The position numbers were made by a program, and so were the translations under genes. Below, piece by piece: positions 20,962-33,130 of a stretch of DNA of 64,000 nucleotides. The notes beneath the pieces are model-generated. The model saw nothing but the letters and a program-made list of their open reading frames with translations, made no database searches and was not told where the DNA came from. This DNA comes from Bugulina stolonifera (lineage: Eukaryota > Bryozoa > Gymnolaemata > Cheilostomatida > Bugulidae), in assembly GCA_935421135.1 (NCBI GenBank), contig OW285188.1:13493233-13557232 (forward strand), read 5' to 3'. How positions within the stretch are numbered: the stretch's first letter is position 1; each line of letters opens with the position of its first letter.

Positions 20962-22791
20962 TTAATCACTGAGAACCACCACATCACAGTCTCTCTCCCC
21001 TACTTTACTCGTCTTGGCTACTGGTTTATTCGTCGCAGATTCATCAATGATTTCTAATTTCCTTTTTTTAGTACCAACCTCATTCTGTCTAGAAGCTGTG
21101 ACGAGGTAACTGATGGTGCTGTATGGAGTGAAATGAAACTCCTCTCTGATACAGCCCTCAATCAGCATAGTAGCGATAAGGTACTCACAATGATCTCTAC
21201 TCAAGCTAGAAGTTCTTCCAGCACGGTGCTGAGTAGCACCTTTCCCAATCAAGGCGTCAGTAACCTTCTGACCAGTTAATCGTGAATCTCTTCGTTTAGC
21301 AATGTCTAGAATATCATAAACTAATGGTATGTCTTTCTCAAGCTTCTCTATCGCAATATTTCCCCAAAGGTCAACCGAACTACAATGATCGCACAGGTCA
21401 TTACAGCTTGTCTCTCGCCATACCTCGCTAAAGTGACTCGCAATAAGCTTTCTTCTGCAAGTATTTTGATCACAGCAGTACTCTACCATGCTATACAACT
21501 TGCTGAGACCAGTCGACTCAGTGAACACCATACAGCTCTGTCTATAGACGTCTGCCAATCTGTATAGCAGAATGCAATCGGCTCTCAAACCATCGCGGCC
21601 AGCCCTGCCGGACTCTTGGTAGTAGTTCTCCATTGATTTACTAAGCGAGTGGTGAATGACAAACCTAACATTTGGCTTGTCTATCCCCATACCAAAAGCT
21701 ATGGTCGCCACTATCACCTGGATTTTACCGTCGGTCCAGCGACTGTGCACCTTACTACGCTGACTAGGATCTAAGTCAGCATGATAACAAGCGGCTCTGA
21801 TACCTCTAGTATTTAGGTCATCAGCAACAGTGACTGTATCTTTTCGAGAAAAGCAATATACAATTCCAGATTCTTTGTTGAATTTTGACGTTATAAGATG
21901 ACAAACTTTATCCATACACTCACTGTGATTTGTTGGCTTTAATTCAACACTGTAATGCAGATTCTCTCGATTGAATGAACCTTTATATACTTGTGCATGT
22001 TGAAGCTGAAGTATTTTCTGTACATCGACTAACACGTGAGTGGAGGCTGTAGCAGTGAGACCTAAGATGGGCGTCTTCGGAAATTGTTTCTTTAAAACTC
22101 CGAGAAATTTGTAATCAGGTCTAAAGTCATGACCCCATTGGGAACAACAGTGAACCTCATCGATAGCAATTCTACTTAAAACTCCTTTCTTGTAGCATTG
22201 CTCTAATTTGTTCATAAACCGTTTACTTTTGGCTAATTTCTCTGGAGTTACATAGAGTAGTTTGATCTTGCATGGATTGCATACCATATCTCCATAGACT
22301 GCATTCACAGTCTCTTTTGTAGTGGAGGAATTTAACATCATTGCATTGATGTTACGTTTCTCAAGTGATGCTACTTGGTCTTCCATAAGAGAAACCAAAG
22401 GACTAATTACCAAAGTTAGACCAGTACTTATTATTGCAGGGAGCTGAAAACAAAGGCTTTTACCTGCGCCAGTAGGCATAATTAATATGCAGTCAAGGCC
22501 ACTCAGCGTCACATTCATCACCTCTAACTGATTGGGCCTGAAAGATTCAATTCCAAAAGTAGAACTGCGCTTTGCCACAAGTTCAGAAGTCCATTGGAAA
22601 GAGTCGGTAGCCCAACTATGAGAGGACTGTTGTCGCTCACCTAAAAGCTTAAGATGCCTTTTAAGCGTTGACTTTCTAAGCTGCAAACTTGATTGTTTGT
22701 TAAGCAGAGTATTAATCTCTGTCTCCACTTCAATCAAATTCTGCTCCACTTTCTCCAATTCTTCTCGCACAGCATTCTCAGAATCGTCCAT
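20962..22791 (-). CDS. RECQL: ATP-dependent DNA helicase, RECQ1 (RECQL) type
   Basis: A 609-residue superfamily 2 3'-5' DNA helicase. Order: N-terminal coiled coil (about 5-50), motif 0 FRPNQLE (84-90), Walker A MPTGAGKS (105-112), motif II DEVH followed by CCSQWGHDFRPDY (211-227), motif III LTATAS (245-250), motif V ATIAFGMGIDKP, motif VI QESGRAGRDG (392-401). Then comes the RQC zinc site with Cys 440, 445, 463, 467 and 470, a winged-helix region and a basic KKRK signal (575-578). DEVH rather than DEAH, the length close to the ~650-residue human RECQ1, and lack of an HRDC domain favour RECQ1 over BLM, WRN or RECQ5. The family resolves replication and repair intermediates in the nucleus. The coding sequence has no intron, unlike its neighbours. 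A TTTTAG acceptor lies 4 bp before the ATG, so a 5' UTR intron is likely. Confidence 0.95.
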   Translation of the reverse strand: MDDSENAVREELEKVEQNLIEVETEINTLLNKQSSLQLRKSTLKRHLKLLGERQQSSHSWATDSFQWTSELVAKRSSTFGIESFRPNQLEVMNVTLSGLDCILIMPTGAGKSLCFQLPAIISTGLTLVISPLVSLMEDQVASLEKRNINAMMLNSSTTKETVNAVYGDMVCNPCKIKLLYVTPEKLAKSKRFMNKLEQCYKKGVLSRIAIDEVHCCSQWGHDFRPDYKFLGVLKKQFPKTPILGLTATASTHVLVDVQKILQLQHAQVYKGSFNRENLHYSVELKPTNHSECMDKVCHLITSKFNKESGIVYCFSRKDTVTVADDLNTRGIRAACYHADLDPSQRSKVHSRWTDGKIQVIVATIAFGMGIDKPNVRFVIHHSLSKSMENYYQESGRAGRDGLRADCILLYRLADVYRQSCMVFTESTGLSKLYSMVEYCCDQNTCRRKLIASHFSEVWRETSCNDLCDHCSSVDLWGNIAIEKLEKDIPLVYDILDIAKRRDSRLTGQKVTDALIGKGATQHRAGRTSSLSRDHCEYLIATMLIEGCIREEFHFTPYSTISYLVTASRQNEVGTKKRKLEIIDESATNKPVAKTSKVGERDCDVVVLSD

Positions 22792-23114
22792 GCTAAAATC
22801 AGGACATTAAAATATTGTAATTGTAATTCATAGGGTATATACAATATAATATTACTCTAATTATTATATACCATATAATAACTAGAGTTTGAGTCTATTA
22901 TAATTATATTATCATTGTAATTATTCTATGGTTGAGCACATCCCAACTGCAAGCTTTAACAAGTAAGCATCATCTAACTCTAACAGCAACTGATTTGATC
23001 TCGTGACCATCAGATCAGCTCAAATTCAAAATAAAACGAATGCATGTACACGTATGCTGTGCCCAGTATCGTATGAAATTATTATGGTACCCATAAGATA
23101 AGTAAAGTTATTAG

Positions 23115-23165
23115 GTGTAAGTGTAAGCAAGGTGTAAGCAAGGTGTAAGCAATGTGTAAGTGAAG
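23115..23165. repeat. Short tandem repeat, GTGTAAGCAAG units
   Basis: About five imperfect 10-12 bp units lie in the RECQ1 upstream region, within the presumed 5' UTR intron. Confidence 0.8.
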
Positions 23166-23379
23166 GAGTGTGGTATCACACATTCACTTTACAGGATTGA
23201 ACATAAAAAGCAATAATCACACACATTTATTATACAATAAATACTATTATTTTTACCTAGCACCTTTCCTATTGAATTGATTTTAGGATTAATAACAGCA
23301 TTGCTCATCACCACTTTTCAACTCAACTAACTGCATCAGTTCCAATTTTACATAGCACCTTTGCCCTACACAGCACGAA

Positions 23380-23465
23380 GACGATTAAAAGTAAATGGTA
23401 TCGGGAGATTCTTTACCTGCGTCCATCGCGTTTAGCCTGCTACACCACGGTAACGCCATTATTTA
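23380..23465 (-). promoter_or_regulatory. Candidate RECQ1 first (non-coding) exon and promoter region
   Basis: On the minus strand a strong donor, GACGCAG|gtaaag, ends at 23417 and could pair with the TTTTAG acceptor just before the RECQ1 ATG, giving a 5' UTR intron of about 620 bp. Splicing in the ATG 10 nt upstream of the donor would not read in frame with RECQ1, so the exon would be untranslated or a short upstream ORF. The transcription start is not identifiable. The foldback transposon begins about 150 bp further upstream. Confidence 0.35.
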
Positions 23466-23686
23466 CACGGGTTGTTTTCTCCTGCAGATTATGTGTTTGT
23501 GAGGGAGGACGATTCCAATATTCATTGTGCCACAGCGCCTCCTTGAGCAAAGCAAACTGTTACCCTACGGATTGATCTTTGCCTTGCGTGCAGGCAAATT
23601 GATACGCGTAATACAGTAACAAAGATAGTGGAAGGGAAGATCGGACACTCAACGATAAAACCCTGTCCCACCAGGTTCACCGACAT

Positions 23687-23813
23687 CTGGACACCCGTAA
23701 AGTGGACACCCCACAAACTGGACACCCTACAAACTGGACACCCACAAACTGGACACCCCACAAACTGGACACCCTGCAAACTGGACACCCTGATAAAACT
23801 GGACACCCTGCAA
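23687..23813. repeat. Foldback left arm: short ACTGGACACCC tandem block
   Basis: Eight or so units of 14-17 bp share ACTGGACACCC, with variable linkers such as CACAA, TGCAA and TACAA. The mirror-image block lies at 33017-33130. Confidence 0.9.
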
Positions 23814-23964
23814 ATACTCATTCACTATTGAAGTAAGTAAGTTTTTTATAGTAAAATATAGTTGAAAAGGTCTCATTCTTCATCATTACATAATAAATTT
23901 CAGAAAATATTTTTTTAAATTAAATTGAATACATTTCAAAATGTTGTGGTACAAGATATCTTAT

Positions 23965-24815
23965 AAAAACTGGACACCCTCTCCAAAAATCCATGTATCG
24001 ACGCTTTATGGAAATATTTATGGCTAGACCTATTCAACACTTATCAATCTACATTTCCAAAGCAAATTTTTATTTTTGAAATTTAAACTTTGAATTTTAT
24101 AATCAAAATTCTATTTTCACTCATTAACAACTTGCCTCAAAGATTTTCGACCTAACAAAGTGTCCGACATATCTTTGAAAAACTGGACACCCTCTCCAAA
24201 AATCCATGTATCTACACTTTATGAAAATAATTATGGCTAGACCTATTCAACACTTATCAATCTACATTTCCAAAGCAACTTTTTAATTTTGAAATTTAAA
24301 CTTTGAATTTTATAATCAAAATTCTATTTTCACTCATTAACAACTTGCCTCAAAGATTTTCGACCTTCTGAAGTGTCCGACATATCTTTGAAAAACTGGA
24401 CACCCTCTTCAAAAATCTATGTATCTACACTTTTGGAAAATATTTATAGCTAGACCTATTCAACACTTATCAATCTACATTTCCAAAGCAACTTTTTATT
24501 TTTGAAATTTAAACTTTGAATTTTATAATCAAAATTCTATTTTCACTCATTAACAACTTGCCTCAAAGATTTTCGACCTTCTGAAGTGTCCGACATATCT
24601 TTGAAAAACTGGACACCCTCTTCAAAAATCTATGTATCTACACTTTTGGAAAATATTTATGGCTAGACCTATTCAACACTTATCAATCTACATTTCCAAA
24701 GCAAATTTTTATTTTTGAAATTTAAACTTTGAATTTTATAATCAAAATTCTATTTTCACTCATTAACAACTTGCCTCAAAAACTTTCGACCGTCCAAAGG
24801 GTACGAGATTTCTTC
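23965..24815. repeat. Foldback left arm: 213-bp tandem array, four units
   Basis: Units start at about 23965, 24178, 24391 and 24604 with exact 213-bp spacing, each beginning AAAAACTGGACACCCTC. A fifth, diverged unit start is visible near 24815. The units are the reverse complement of those at 31358-32870. Confidence 0.92.
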
Positions 24816-24970
24816 AAAAACTCGAAACCCTGAACTTTTATACGCTCCTGTCGATGTAGTTTTGCCTCACATTGATAGTTGTCTTCTCCCAATACCATTG
24901 GAGCAGACAACTTCTAATTGTTAACTACTATCTAGCAATTATATTTATGATCAATTTTACATCCTGTACA

Positions 24971-25306
24971 CAGTGGTCAAAGTTGGGGGGGTCTTTGGGG
25001 GTCTCAGTCCCCCCACCATAAGTTTCAGGGGGTCTCTCAGACTGATAGACCCCCTGAAGATTGCTATTATAATAATAATACAAATTGGACCATATTTTAT
25101 CTTAAGATCTTGGACCATATTTTAACCTGAAGGTCTTGCATTTTGCACTATTTCGGTGTCTAATTTTGAAAAAGTTTCCAATTCCCGGGATGGCGCTCAG
25201 GCCCCCCTCCCCGCCAGCAACCGCCGTTCGGGTGCTTCGTGCCCTCAAGTGATTATGTCTGCTACTCTAGAGACCCCCCACCTCTTTTCTTAGACTTTGA
25301 GCACTG
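24971..25306. mobile_element. hAT-like MITE inserted in the foldback left arm
   Basis: Ends CAGTGGTCAAAG and (reverse strand) CAGTGCTCAAAG form inverted repeats, flanked by a perfect 8-bp repeat CCTGTACA (24963-24970 and 25307-25314). The matching part of the right arm near 31215-31232 has a single CCTGTACA and no insert, an intact empty site. The 336-bp body is non-coding with G/C-rich runs. Confidence 0.9.
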
Positions 25307-25401
25307 CCTGTACATGTACAATGTACATTAAGAATTATTTTTGTGCAATGATATAGATCTGTAGTGTAGGCATAGCATAGCATATGGTGTGCAGCAATAT
25401 A

Positions 25402-25873
25402 CATACCTATCAACCTGGAGTGAAAAAATATAGGGAGTCCCAACTTCCGGTGCACAGGTGAAATTTTAAAGACCGTAACTACCAACTGCATAAATACATT
25501 TAAAGAGTTGGAACTGTGGGGGGCAGAGCATGGGTGCCAAGCTTCACTGTTATCACAGCACTAATCATTATTTTTTGACATAATCAGTAATACATGTAAA
25601 TTAGCTACCACATGCACAATATAAGCTATGTAGTAGCTGATAACTCCAAAGCTGTATCAAAATACCAGATAGAGTGAAATGAGGCTGAACAAGGGTATTA
25701 ATTTGATGCTATTTATTGGATAATCTTGGCTATTGGATATTAGATAATACAAAAATGAAAAATCCCAATCTGGTGCCTTGAAATAGGAAGGATATAGGGA
25801 TATAGGGAGCTGGTGGGAGTGGGAGTTTGAAATAGGGAGGGTCCCGCCCAAATCGAGATAGTTGACAGGTATG
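25402..25873. mobile_element. Second MITE inserted in the foldback left arm
   Basis: Ends CATACCTATCAAC and (reverse strand) CATACCTGTCAAC form inverted repeats, flanked by a perfect 8-bp repeat GCAATATA (25394-25401 and 25874-25881). The right arm near 31135-31150 reads straight through one GCAATATA equivalent, so the site there is empty. The 472-bp body has no convincing ORF. The superfamily is uncertain: an 8-bp duplication fits hAT or P, but the ends are not typical CAG ends. Confidence 0.88.
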
Positions 25874-27149
25874 GCAATATAGCATAACAATGGCATCATT
25901 CTGCCTCTAGCCTTTGTACTAATTAATAATATCAATTTATAGTCTTGTTGTTCCAATCTTTGTGGCAAACATTACTTGCTGTCCTTACTGTTATTATTGG
26001 CTATTCCTGTTGCATGCCTGATATTTTGGCTTCTACGTTGTATGAACTTTTTATCAAATAATTAACACTGATTTTTATCACACTGATCATCATGTGGGTG
26101 ATCAACAATATTGTTATTTGGACACTATACTTTCTTCTGTTGATCAATACAATAATATGGCTGTTCCCATCAAAAACGCACCTGTATTCCATATTATTGT
26201 ATATAGACATACTGCATCAGTGTAGTCGCATGCTCAGGAGTTATTCTCTCTTTTCTAATACTAGTAACATGATACATAATCAGCCTGTACTTTACTACTT
26301 ACACCAAACAGTATTAGCTTGCTCCTTTTGTCTGTGATGCAGCAACGCTGCCCAGATTTTCATCTTATATTGCAATGCACAGTATGTACTCGTATGTTTG
26401 CTGTCCACTAGATAAAATATTGTAGTGATTTCAGACAATCAATTTACTGCATGTTCCATATCTTTCCACTTATTGTACAATTGTTTGTATAGTTAGTAGT
26501 ATTCTAGTACATAGACTTTTTTCATCCTTTATTGAATTTAAACTAGATAGAGTTCTGAAAATACACATGCACAAATATTTATAATTATTAGAATGTGACT
26601 TCACTGCCTGTCTATATTAGACTAGTAGTGTTATATAACCATTTAACTGACTATGACATCTTCATGTATATCTAACAAAAAATAATTGCTTTTTGCCATA
26701 TTCTTTGCAAGGAAACTTATTCTTGTATTTACTGTTATGCCTTGCAGCATTAAAATACGTGAGAAATGGGGCGAACGACTAGGTGTGCAGACAGCTTGAG
26801 ACTAAAACATACTGATACACTATAGCTTGTACACACAAAGGCATTGACTTTATATTCCAGTGCCTGTTGCAAAGTTATCCTCTCCCCCCCAGTACAATAA
26901 CATAATTATGGCAATGCTGCTTGGCTTCTACTCAAATACAACCTTTTTTGCAATCCATTGCTAAAATTATGACCCTCAGGAGTTATTCATCAGAATAAGA
27001 AGTTATCTTCTCACAACTTTAAAATTGAGAAAGCACAACTCCTTACTGGCCATGTTTTTCTTAATGTGTTAAACTTACATGTAGCAGCTAACATTGCTGC
27101 AAGTTCAAATTATCATACAGAAGTTTGTGCTGTTATTTCATGCCAATTA

Positions 27150-29500
27150 AGAGAAGGACTACATAGTTTATGATATTATGCTTTAGTAATTCTCTCCCCA
27201 CAATGATGAATGATATTATTACTTGTAAGTACATGTATGTCAATAAGTGTTGTAGTAAATACTGCTGTTCTGTATGAATGAAATTTGTACATTTACTAAA
27301 TTTTTATAAATTGCAACATATCAAGCACAATTGTTCTAAACCTGCCAAGGTACTATGGGAAGAAATCTACCTTGAACTGGTCACCTAACTAATGGTAGGC
27401 TAACCACCAAAGTGTAAGCAGCGACACCAGTGGGAGGAGTGCCCCAGCTACCCTGCTTGCTGAACGAAAACTTTGCTAGACCATGAGATGCAAGGGCTGC
27501 CTAACGTAGGGCATAATATGCCAGCATCTTCTAGCATAGGCACCGACATTGCATTAAAAACATTGAGTCCTAGTAGTAGTAGTCTTACTTAACTCTAAAA
27601 TTGGACTTGGAACCCACTTCCAATGCTAGCATTAAATATGTAGAATAAGATAGCATAATATATACAAAGATACATGTATGTCACTTTATAGTACCTGGTA
27701 ATTCAAACTGTAGTAGATAGCTAAATATAGCACCTCCTACAGTGAATCTGCTCCGTCTTAATACTGAGATTGAGTGTGGCCAGACTAGAACATGGATAAA
27801 CTACAGTAGTATTATAATAATATCCGCAAACTTCTAGTAGAGCAAAATGTATAATATATGAATAGTACAAGAACTTGCAGTATTGAACAATTTAGCAATA
27901 TACAGTATCAGAAGATACAAGAATATAGAACACGACTCAAGATGCTGTTAGGTTCTACCAGAAATTAAATTATAGTTCACATGTTAGAACATGATAGGTT
28001 AACATTTACAAAATGCATAAGAATATAAAAATATTATATTATACAATTATCTGCATGGAACAAGGTAAGTCTTTAGTGTTCGATGAGTGATTAATGCTTA
28101 TTAGTAGGGTTGGTGAAGGCTAAATAATTCCTCCTAATAAATGTAGGCTAGCTTCATTTAAAAGGTTCCATCTATAGGCTTCAATACTAACCGCATGCCA
28201 ATAATGTAAAAACTGTATAAGGCGATCGCTTTTCTGCTTTCAAATCAATTGTTGCTTGGAGACACATCTACTAAGAAGAAGCATTGGAGTTGTCTTTTCT
28301 AGAATAGTGCACTTCCAGCTTTTGGTCCCTTTGGACTGGGTAGCCCAAAGTGCCTAAACTAGCATAGATCATACTTCTTGTTTTCTGGACTTAATCTTCG
28401 CCAGAATAAAAATGGAAAATACATGTATATAATTATACTCATGAGGACTCTAGTTAATAAGCAATAACTCGAACCTATGGGTTGAACACACATTATAATC
28501 AACAATGCTATCACTGCTCAATTTATGTAACAAGGAAGCAGGTCGAATAGACCACTCTTGGACCCTTCCCATACCCTGAAACATACTGAAACACTACATT
28601 ATGATGACCTGTAGGTCCGAGTTGCTCTTGACATTTATGACTTCATAGGTATGACCCTACCCTAGTTGCTTTGGCCTTCGGCTCCATGAGGAACCAAGGC
28701 TAAGATATTCCTAGACTAGTAAACACCATGAAGTTTATATAGAGCAAAATAAAAAGTCTTCATTGGAGTCTAAGTAGCAACGTCATGGACATACAATGTA
28801 CGAGTATTATATACATGTAGCAAAATGTTTTCACTTATAGACAAAATCCAGTTACATCTTGTGAGGGGTTAACCAAAGGTCAGTCCCACACAAATTAAAA
28901 AATTATGCATCATCCCAAAGCCATAAATAACTGCTATTAAAAATCGTGATAGATTGTGTATGTACATCATGGGAAAAATACAATTAAATGGTCTTAACTA
29001 CATGTACATGTATATTTAACACAACTACATGTAGCTGCCCATCGATCCTGCACAATACTCGGGTTCGAGGGGCATCGGGAGGGATGACCCATTCATGATA
29101 ACATACCCAAAAGTCCGATATTGAAACATCGACCCTACATGTAAATAAGTCGGGTGTAGACTAATATATATAAACACATCTTAATGTAATACATGTATAT
29201 AATACTGTATATACCCGACCCTTGGCCTCGACACACAATGCACTCTAGAGATAACATATCCAAAGACAGACATTGCACACGATTATACACAAAGATAACG
29301 ATAATGAATGTCAGCCATTGTCCTCGGGTGACTCCTCAGCATCACCTCACCATCTCATCGTCTATTTTATTGTGCAATGCTTCTACAAAATTGTTTGATC
29401 AAAGACAAACGCAGGTTCAACTGCTTCTCAAATAATGATCTTGCTGGTGTACACTATATTATGTACAGCTACCAAATAACAATACAACATGACTTTGTAG
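27150..29500. other. Unpaired centre of the foldback element
   Basis: This segment has no clear inverted partner within the element and no ORF longer than about 80 codons. It is AT-rich with scattered TACATGTA palindromes. If the element ever encoded a protein, its gene would have been expected here; none remains. Confidence 0.5.
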
Positions 29501-31357
29501 TCTTTCTCTTCATTTGAATGAAACCACAGCTCGCATTTGTACATGTACATGGTAATTTGAACTTGCAGCAATGTTAGCTGCTACATATAAGTTGAACACA
29601 TGAGAAAAACATGACTAATAAGAAGTTGTCCTTTCTCAATTTTAAAATTGTGAGACGACAACTTCTTGTTCTGATCAATAACTTATGAGGTTCATGATTT
29701 TAGCAATGGATTGTAAATCAGGTTGTATTTGATTAGAAGCCAAGCTGCATTGCCATAATCACATGTATGTTATTGCATTCCATTAATAACGCGGAGTGAG
29801 GAAGGATAACTTTACAACAGACACTTGAATACAAGTCAATGCCTTTTTGTGTACAAGTTACAGCGTTGCAGTATTTCTTAGTCTCAGACTGTCTGCACAT
29901 CTAGTTGTTAGCTCCATTCTTATACATGTACGTATACAGTAAATACAAAAAAAAATTTCGTTGCAAACGATGTAGCAAGAAACACTTACTTTTTGTTAGA
30001 TATACATGTACATATGCACATATGACATGTCACAGTCAGCTGAAAAGTTATAACACTACTAGTAGCCCATTATAATTATATAGTCTATATTAGTCTGAAG
30101 TCATATCCTAATAATGATAAATACATGTATTATGCATGCGCCTTTTCAAAACTTTATCTAGTTTATATGATGTATCTTCTATCTAGTTTAAATTCAACAT
30201 AAGATGAAAAAAGTCTATACACAGTCCGTTGTCAAGTTTCTTATGTATAATTGAAATGACACAGGAGGTACAACCGTGGTCTATCGTGTCTCCTTACTCT
30301 ACATCCGTTAGGAAGAGATGTGATTGACTACAATGACTATCATGTTGTGATTACAATGACCAACAGGTCTGATTCGTTACTTTTGTGCTTTATGTGCGGA
30401 TAGGTAGGATCTAGTTAGCTACCCTAGTTGCTCTGGCTTTCAGTTCTGTTCTGTATTTTCAGAACTTTATCTTGTTTAAATTCAATATAAGATGAAAAAA
30501 GTCTATGTACTAGAATACTACTAACTATACAAACAATTGTACATTAAGTGGAAACATATGGAACATGCAGTAAATTGATTGTCTGAAATCACTACAATAT
30601 TTTATCTAGTGGACAGCAAACATACGAGTACATACTGTGCATTACAATATAAGATGAAAATCTGGGCAGCGTTGCTGCATCACAGACAAAAGGAGCAAGC
30701 TAATACTGTTTGGTGTAAGTAGTAAAGTACAGGCTGATTATGTATCATGTTACTAGTATTAGAAAAGAGAGAATAACTCCTGAGCATGCGACTACACTGA
30801 TGCAGTATGTCTATATACAATAATATGGAATACAGGTGCGTTTTTGATGGGAACAGTCATATTATTGTATTGATCAACAGAAGAAAGTATAGTGTCCAAA
30901 TAACAATATTGTTGATCACCCACATGATGATCAGTGTGATAAAAATCAATGTTAATTATTTGATAAAAAGTTCATACAATGTAGAAGCCAAAATATCAGG
31001 CATGCAACAGGAATAGCCAATAATTACAGTAAGGACAGCAAGTAATGTTTGCCACAAAGATTGGAACAACAAGACTATAAATTGATATTATTAATTAGTA
31101 CAAAGGTTAGAGGCAGAATGATGCTATTGTTATGCTATATTGCTGCACATCATATGCTATGCTATGCCTACACTACATATCTATATCATTGCACAAAAAT
31201 AATTCTTAATGTACATGTACAGGATAAAAACTGATCATAAATTACTGTAATTGCTAGACAGTAGTTAACAATTGGAAGTTGTCTGCTCCAATGGTATTGG
31301 GAGAAGACAACTATCAATGTGAGGCAAGACTACATCGACAGGAGCGTATAAAAGTTC

Positions 31358-32870
31358 AGGGTTTCGAGTTTTTGAAGAAATCTCGTACCCTTTGGACGGT
31401 CGACAATCTGTCAGGCAAGTTATTAATGGCTGAAAATAAAATTTTGATTATAAAATTCAAAGTCTAAATTTCAAAAATAAAAATTTGCTTTGGAAATGTC
31501 GATTAATAAGTGTTGAATAGGTCTAGCCATAAATATTTCCATAAAGGGTAGACACATGAAATTTTGGAGAGGGTGTCCAGTTTTTCAAAGATATGTCGGA
31601 CACTTTAGAAGGTCGAAAATCTTTGAGGCAAGTTGTTAATGAGTGAAAATAAAATTTTGATTATAAAATTCGAAGTTTAAATTTCAAAAATAAAAATTTG
31701 CTTTAGAAATGTAGATTGATAAGTGTTGAATAAGTCTAGCTATAAATATTTTCCAAAAGTTTAGATACATGGATTTTTGGAGAGGGTGTCCAGTTTTTCA
31801 AAGATATGTCGGACACTTTGTTAGGTTGAAAATCTTTGAGGCAAGTTGTTAATGAGTGAAAATAGAATTTTGATTATAAAATTCAAAGTTTAAATTTCAG
31901 AAATAAAAATTTGCTTCGGAAATGTAGATTGATAAGTGTTGAATAGGTCTAGCTATAAATTCTTTCCAAAAGTGTAGATACATGGATTTTTGGAGAGGGT
32001 GTCCAGTTTTTCAAAGATATGTCGGACACTTTGGAAGGTTGAAAATCTTTGAGGCAAGTTGTTAATGAGTGAAAATAGAATTTTGATTATAAAATTCAAA
32101 GTTTAAATTTCAAAAATAAAAATTGGCTTTGGAAATGTAGATTGATAAGTGTTGAATAGGTCTAGCCATAAATATTTCCATAAAGTGTAGACACATGGAA
32201 TTTTGGAGAGGGTGTCCAGTTTTTCAAAGATATGTCGGACACTTTGGAAGGTCGAAAATCTTTGAGGCAAGTTGTTAATGAGTGAAAATAGAATTTTGAT
32301 TATAAAATTCAAAGTTTAAATTTCAGAAATAAATATTTGCTTCGGAAATGTAGATTGATAAGTGTTGAATAGGTCTAGCTATAAATTCTTTCCAAAAGTG
32401 TAGATACATGAATTTTTGGAGAGGGTGTCCAGTTTTTCAAAGATATGTCGGACACTTTGGAAGGTTGAAAATCTTTGAGGCAAGTTGTTAATGAGTGAAA
32501 ATAGAATTTTGATTATAAAATTCAAAGTTTAAATTTCAAAAATAAAAATTGGCTTTGGAAATGTAGATTGATAAGTGTTGAATAGGTCTAGCCATAAATA
32601 TTTCCATAAAGTGTAGACACATAGAATTTTGGAGAGGGTGTCCAGTTTTTCAAAGATATGTCGGACACTTTGGAAGGTCGAAAATCTTTGAGGCAAGTTG
32701 TTAATGAGTGAAAATAGAATTTTGATTATAAAATTCAAAGTTTAAATTTCAGAAATAAATATTTGCTTCGGAAATGTAGATTGATAAGTGTTGAATAGGT
32801 CTAGCTATAAATTCTTTCCAAAAGTGTAGATACATGGATTTTTGGAGAGGGTGTCCAGTTTTTATAAGAT
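31358..32870. repeat. Foldback right arm: 213-bp tandem array, seven units
   Basis: The phrase GGGTGTCCAGTTTTT recurs at 31571, 31784, 31997, 32210, 32423, 32636 and 32849, an exact 213-bp spacing, after a diverged partial unit. From 31997 two unit types alternate, giving a 426-bp dimer period. Repeated 69-codon minus-strand ORFs (32103-32312, 32529-32738) are by-products of the repeat; each unit also carries stops. Confidence 0.93.
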
Positions 32871-33016
32871 ATCTTGTACCACAATATTTTGAAGTGTTTT
32901 TAATTTGATTTAAAAATATATTTTCTGAAATTTATTACGTAATGATGTAGAATGAGACCTTTTAAACTATATTTTACTATAAAAAACTTGCTTACTTCAA
33001 TAGTGAATGAGTATTT

Positions 33017-33130
33017 GCAAGGTGTCCAGTTTCTTCAGGGTGTCCAGTTTGCAGGGTGTCCAGTTTGTAGGGTGTCCAGTTTGTGGATGTCCAGTTTGTA
33101 GGGTGTCCAGTTTATAGGGTGTCCAGATGT
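33017..33130. repeat. Foldback right arm: short GGGTGTCCAGT tandem block
   Basis: About seven units of 14-18 bp, the reverse complement of the left block at 23687-23813. Outside it, 33131-33445 is GC-richer sequence with only a remnant in the left arm tip. Confidence 0.9.

Noticed and set aside
26001..26210. 69-codon ORF also present at 30807-31016
   Set aside because: The two are mirror copies within the foldback arms. Near-identity reflects the inverted repeat, not coding constraint, and no domain is recognised.
32103..32312. 69-codon ORF repeated at 32529-32738
   Set aside because: By-product of the 213-bp tandem repeat; other units carry disruptions and there is no family match.
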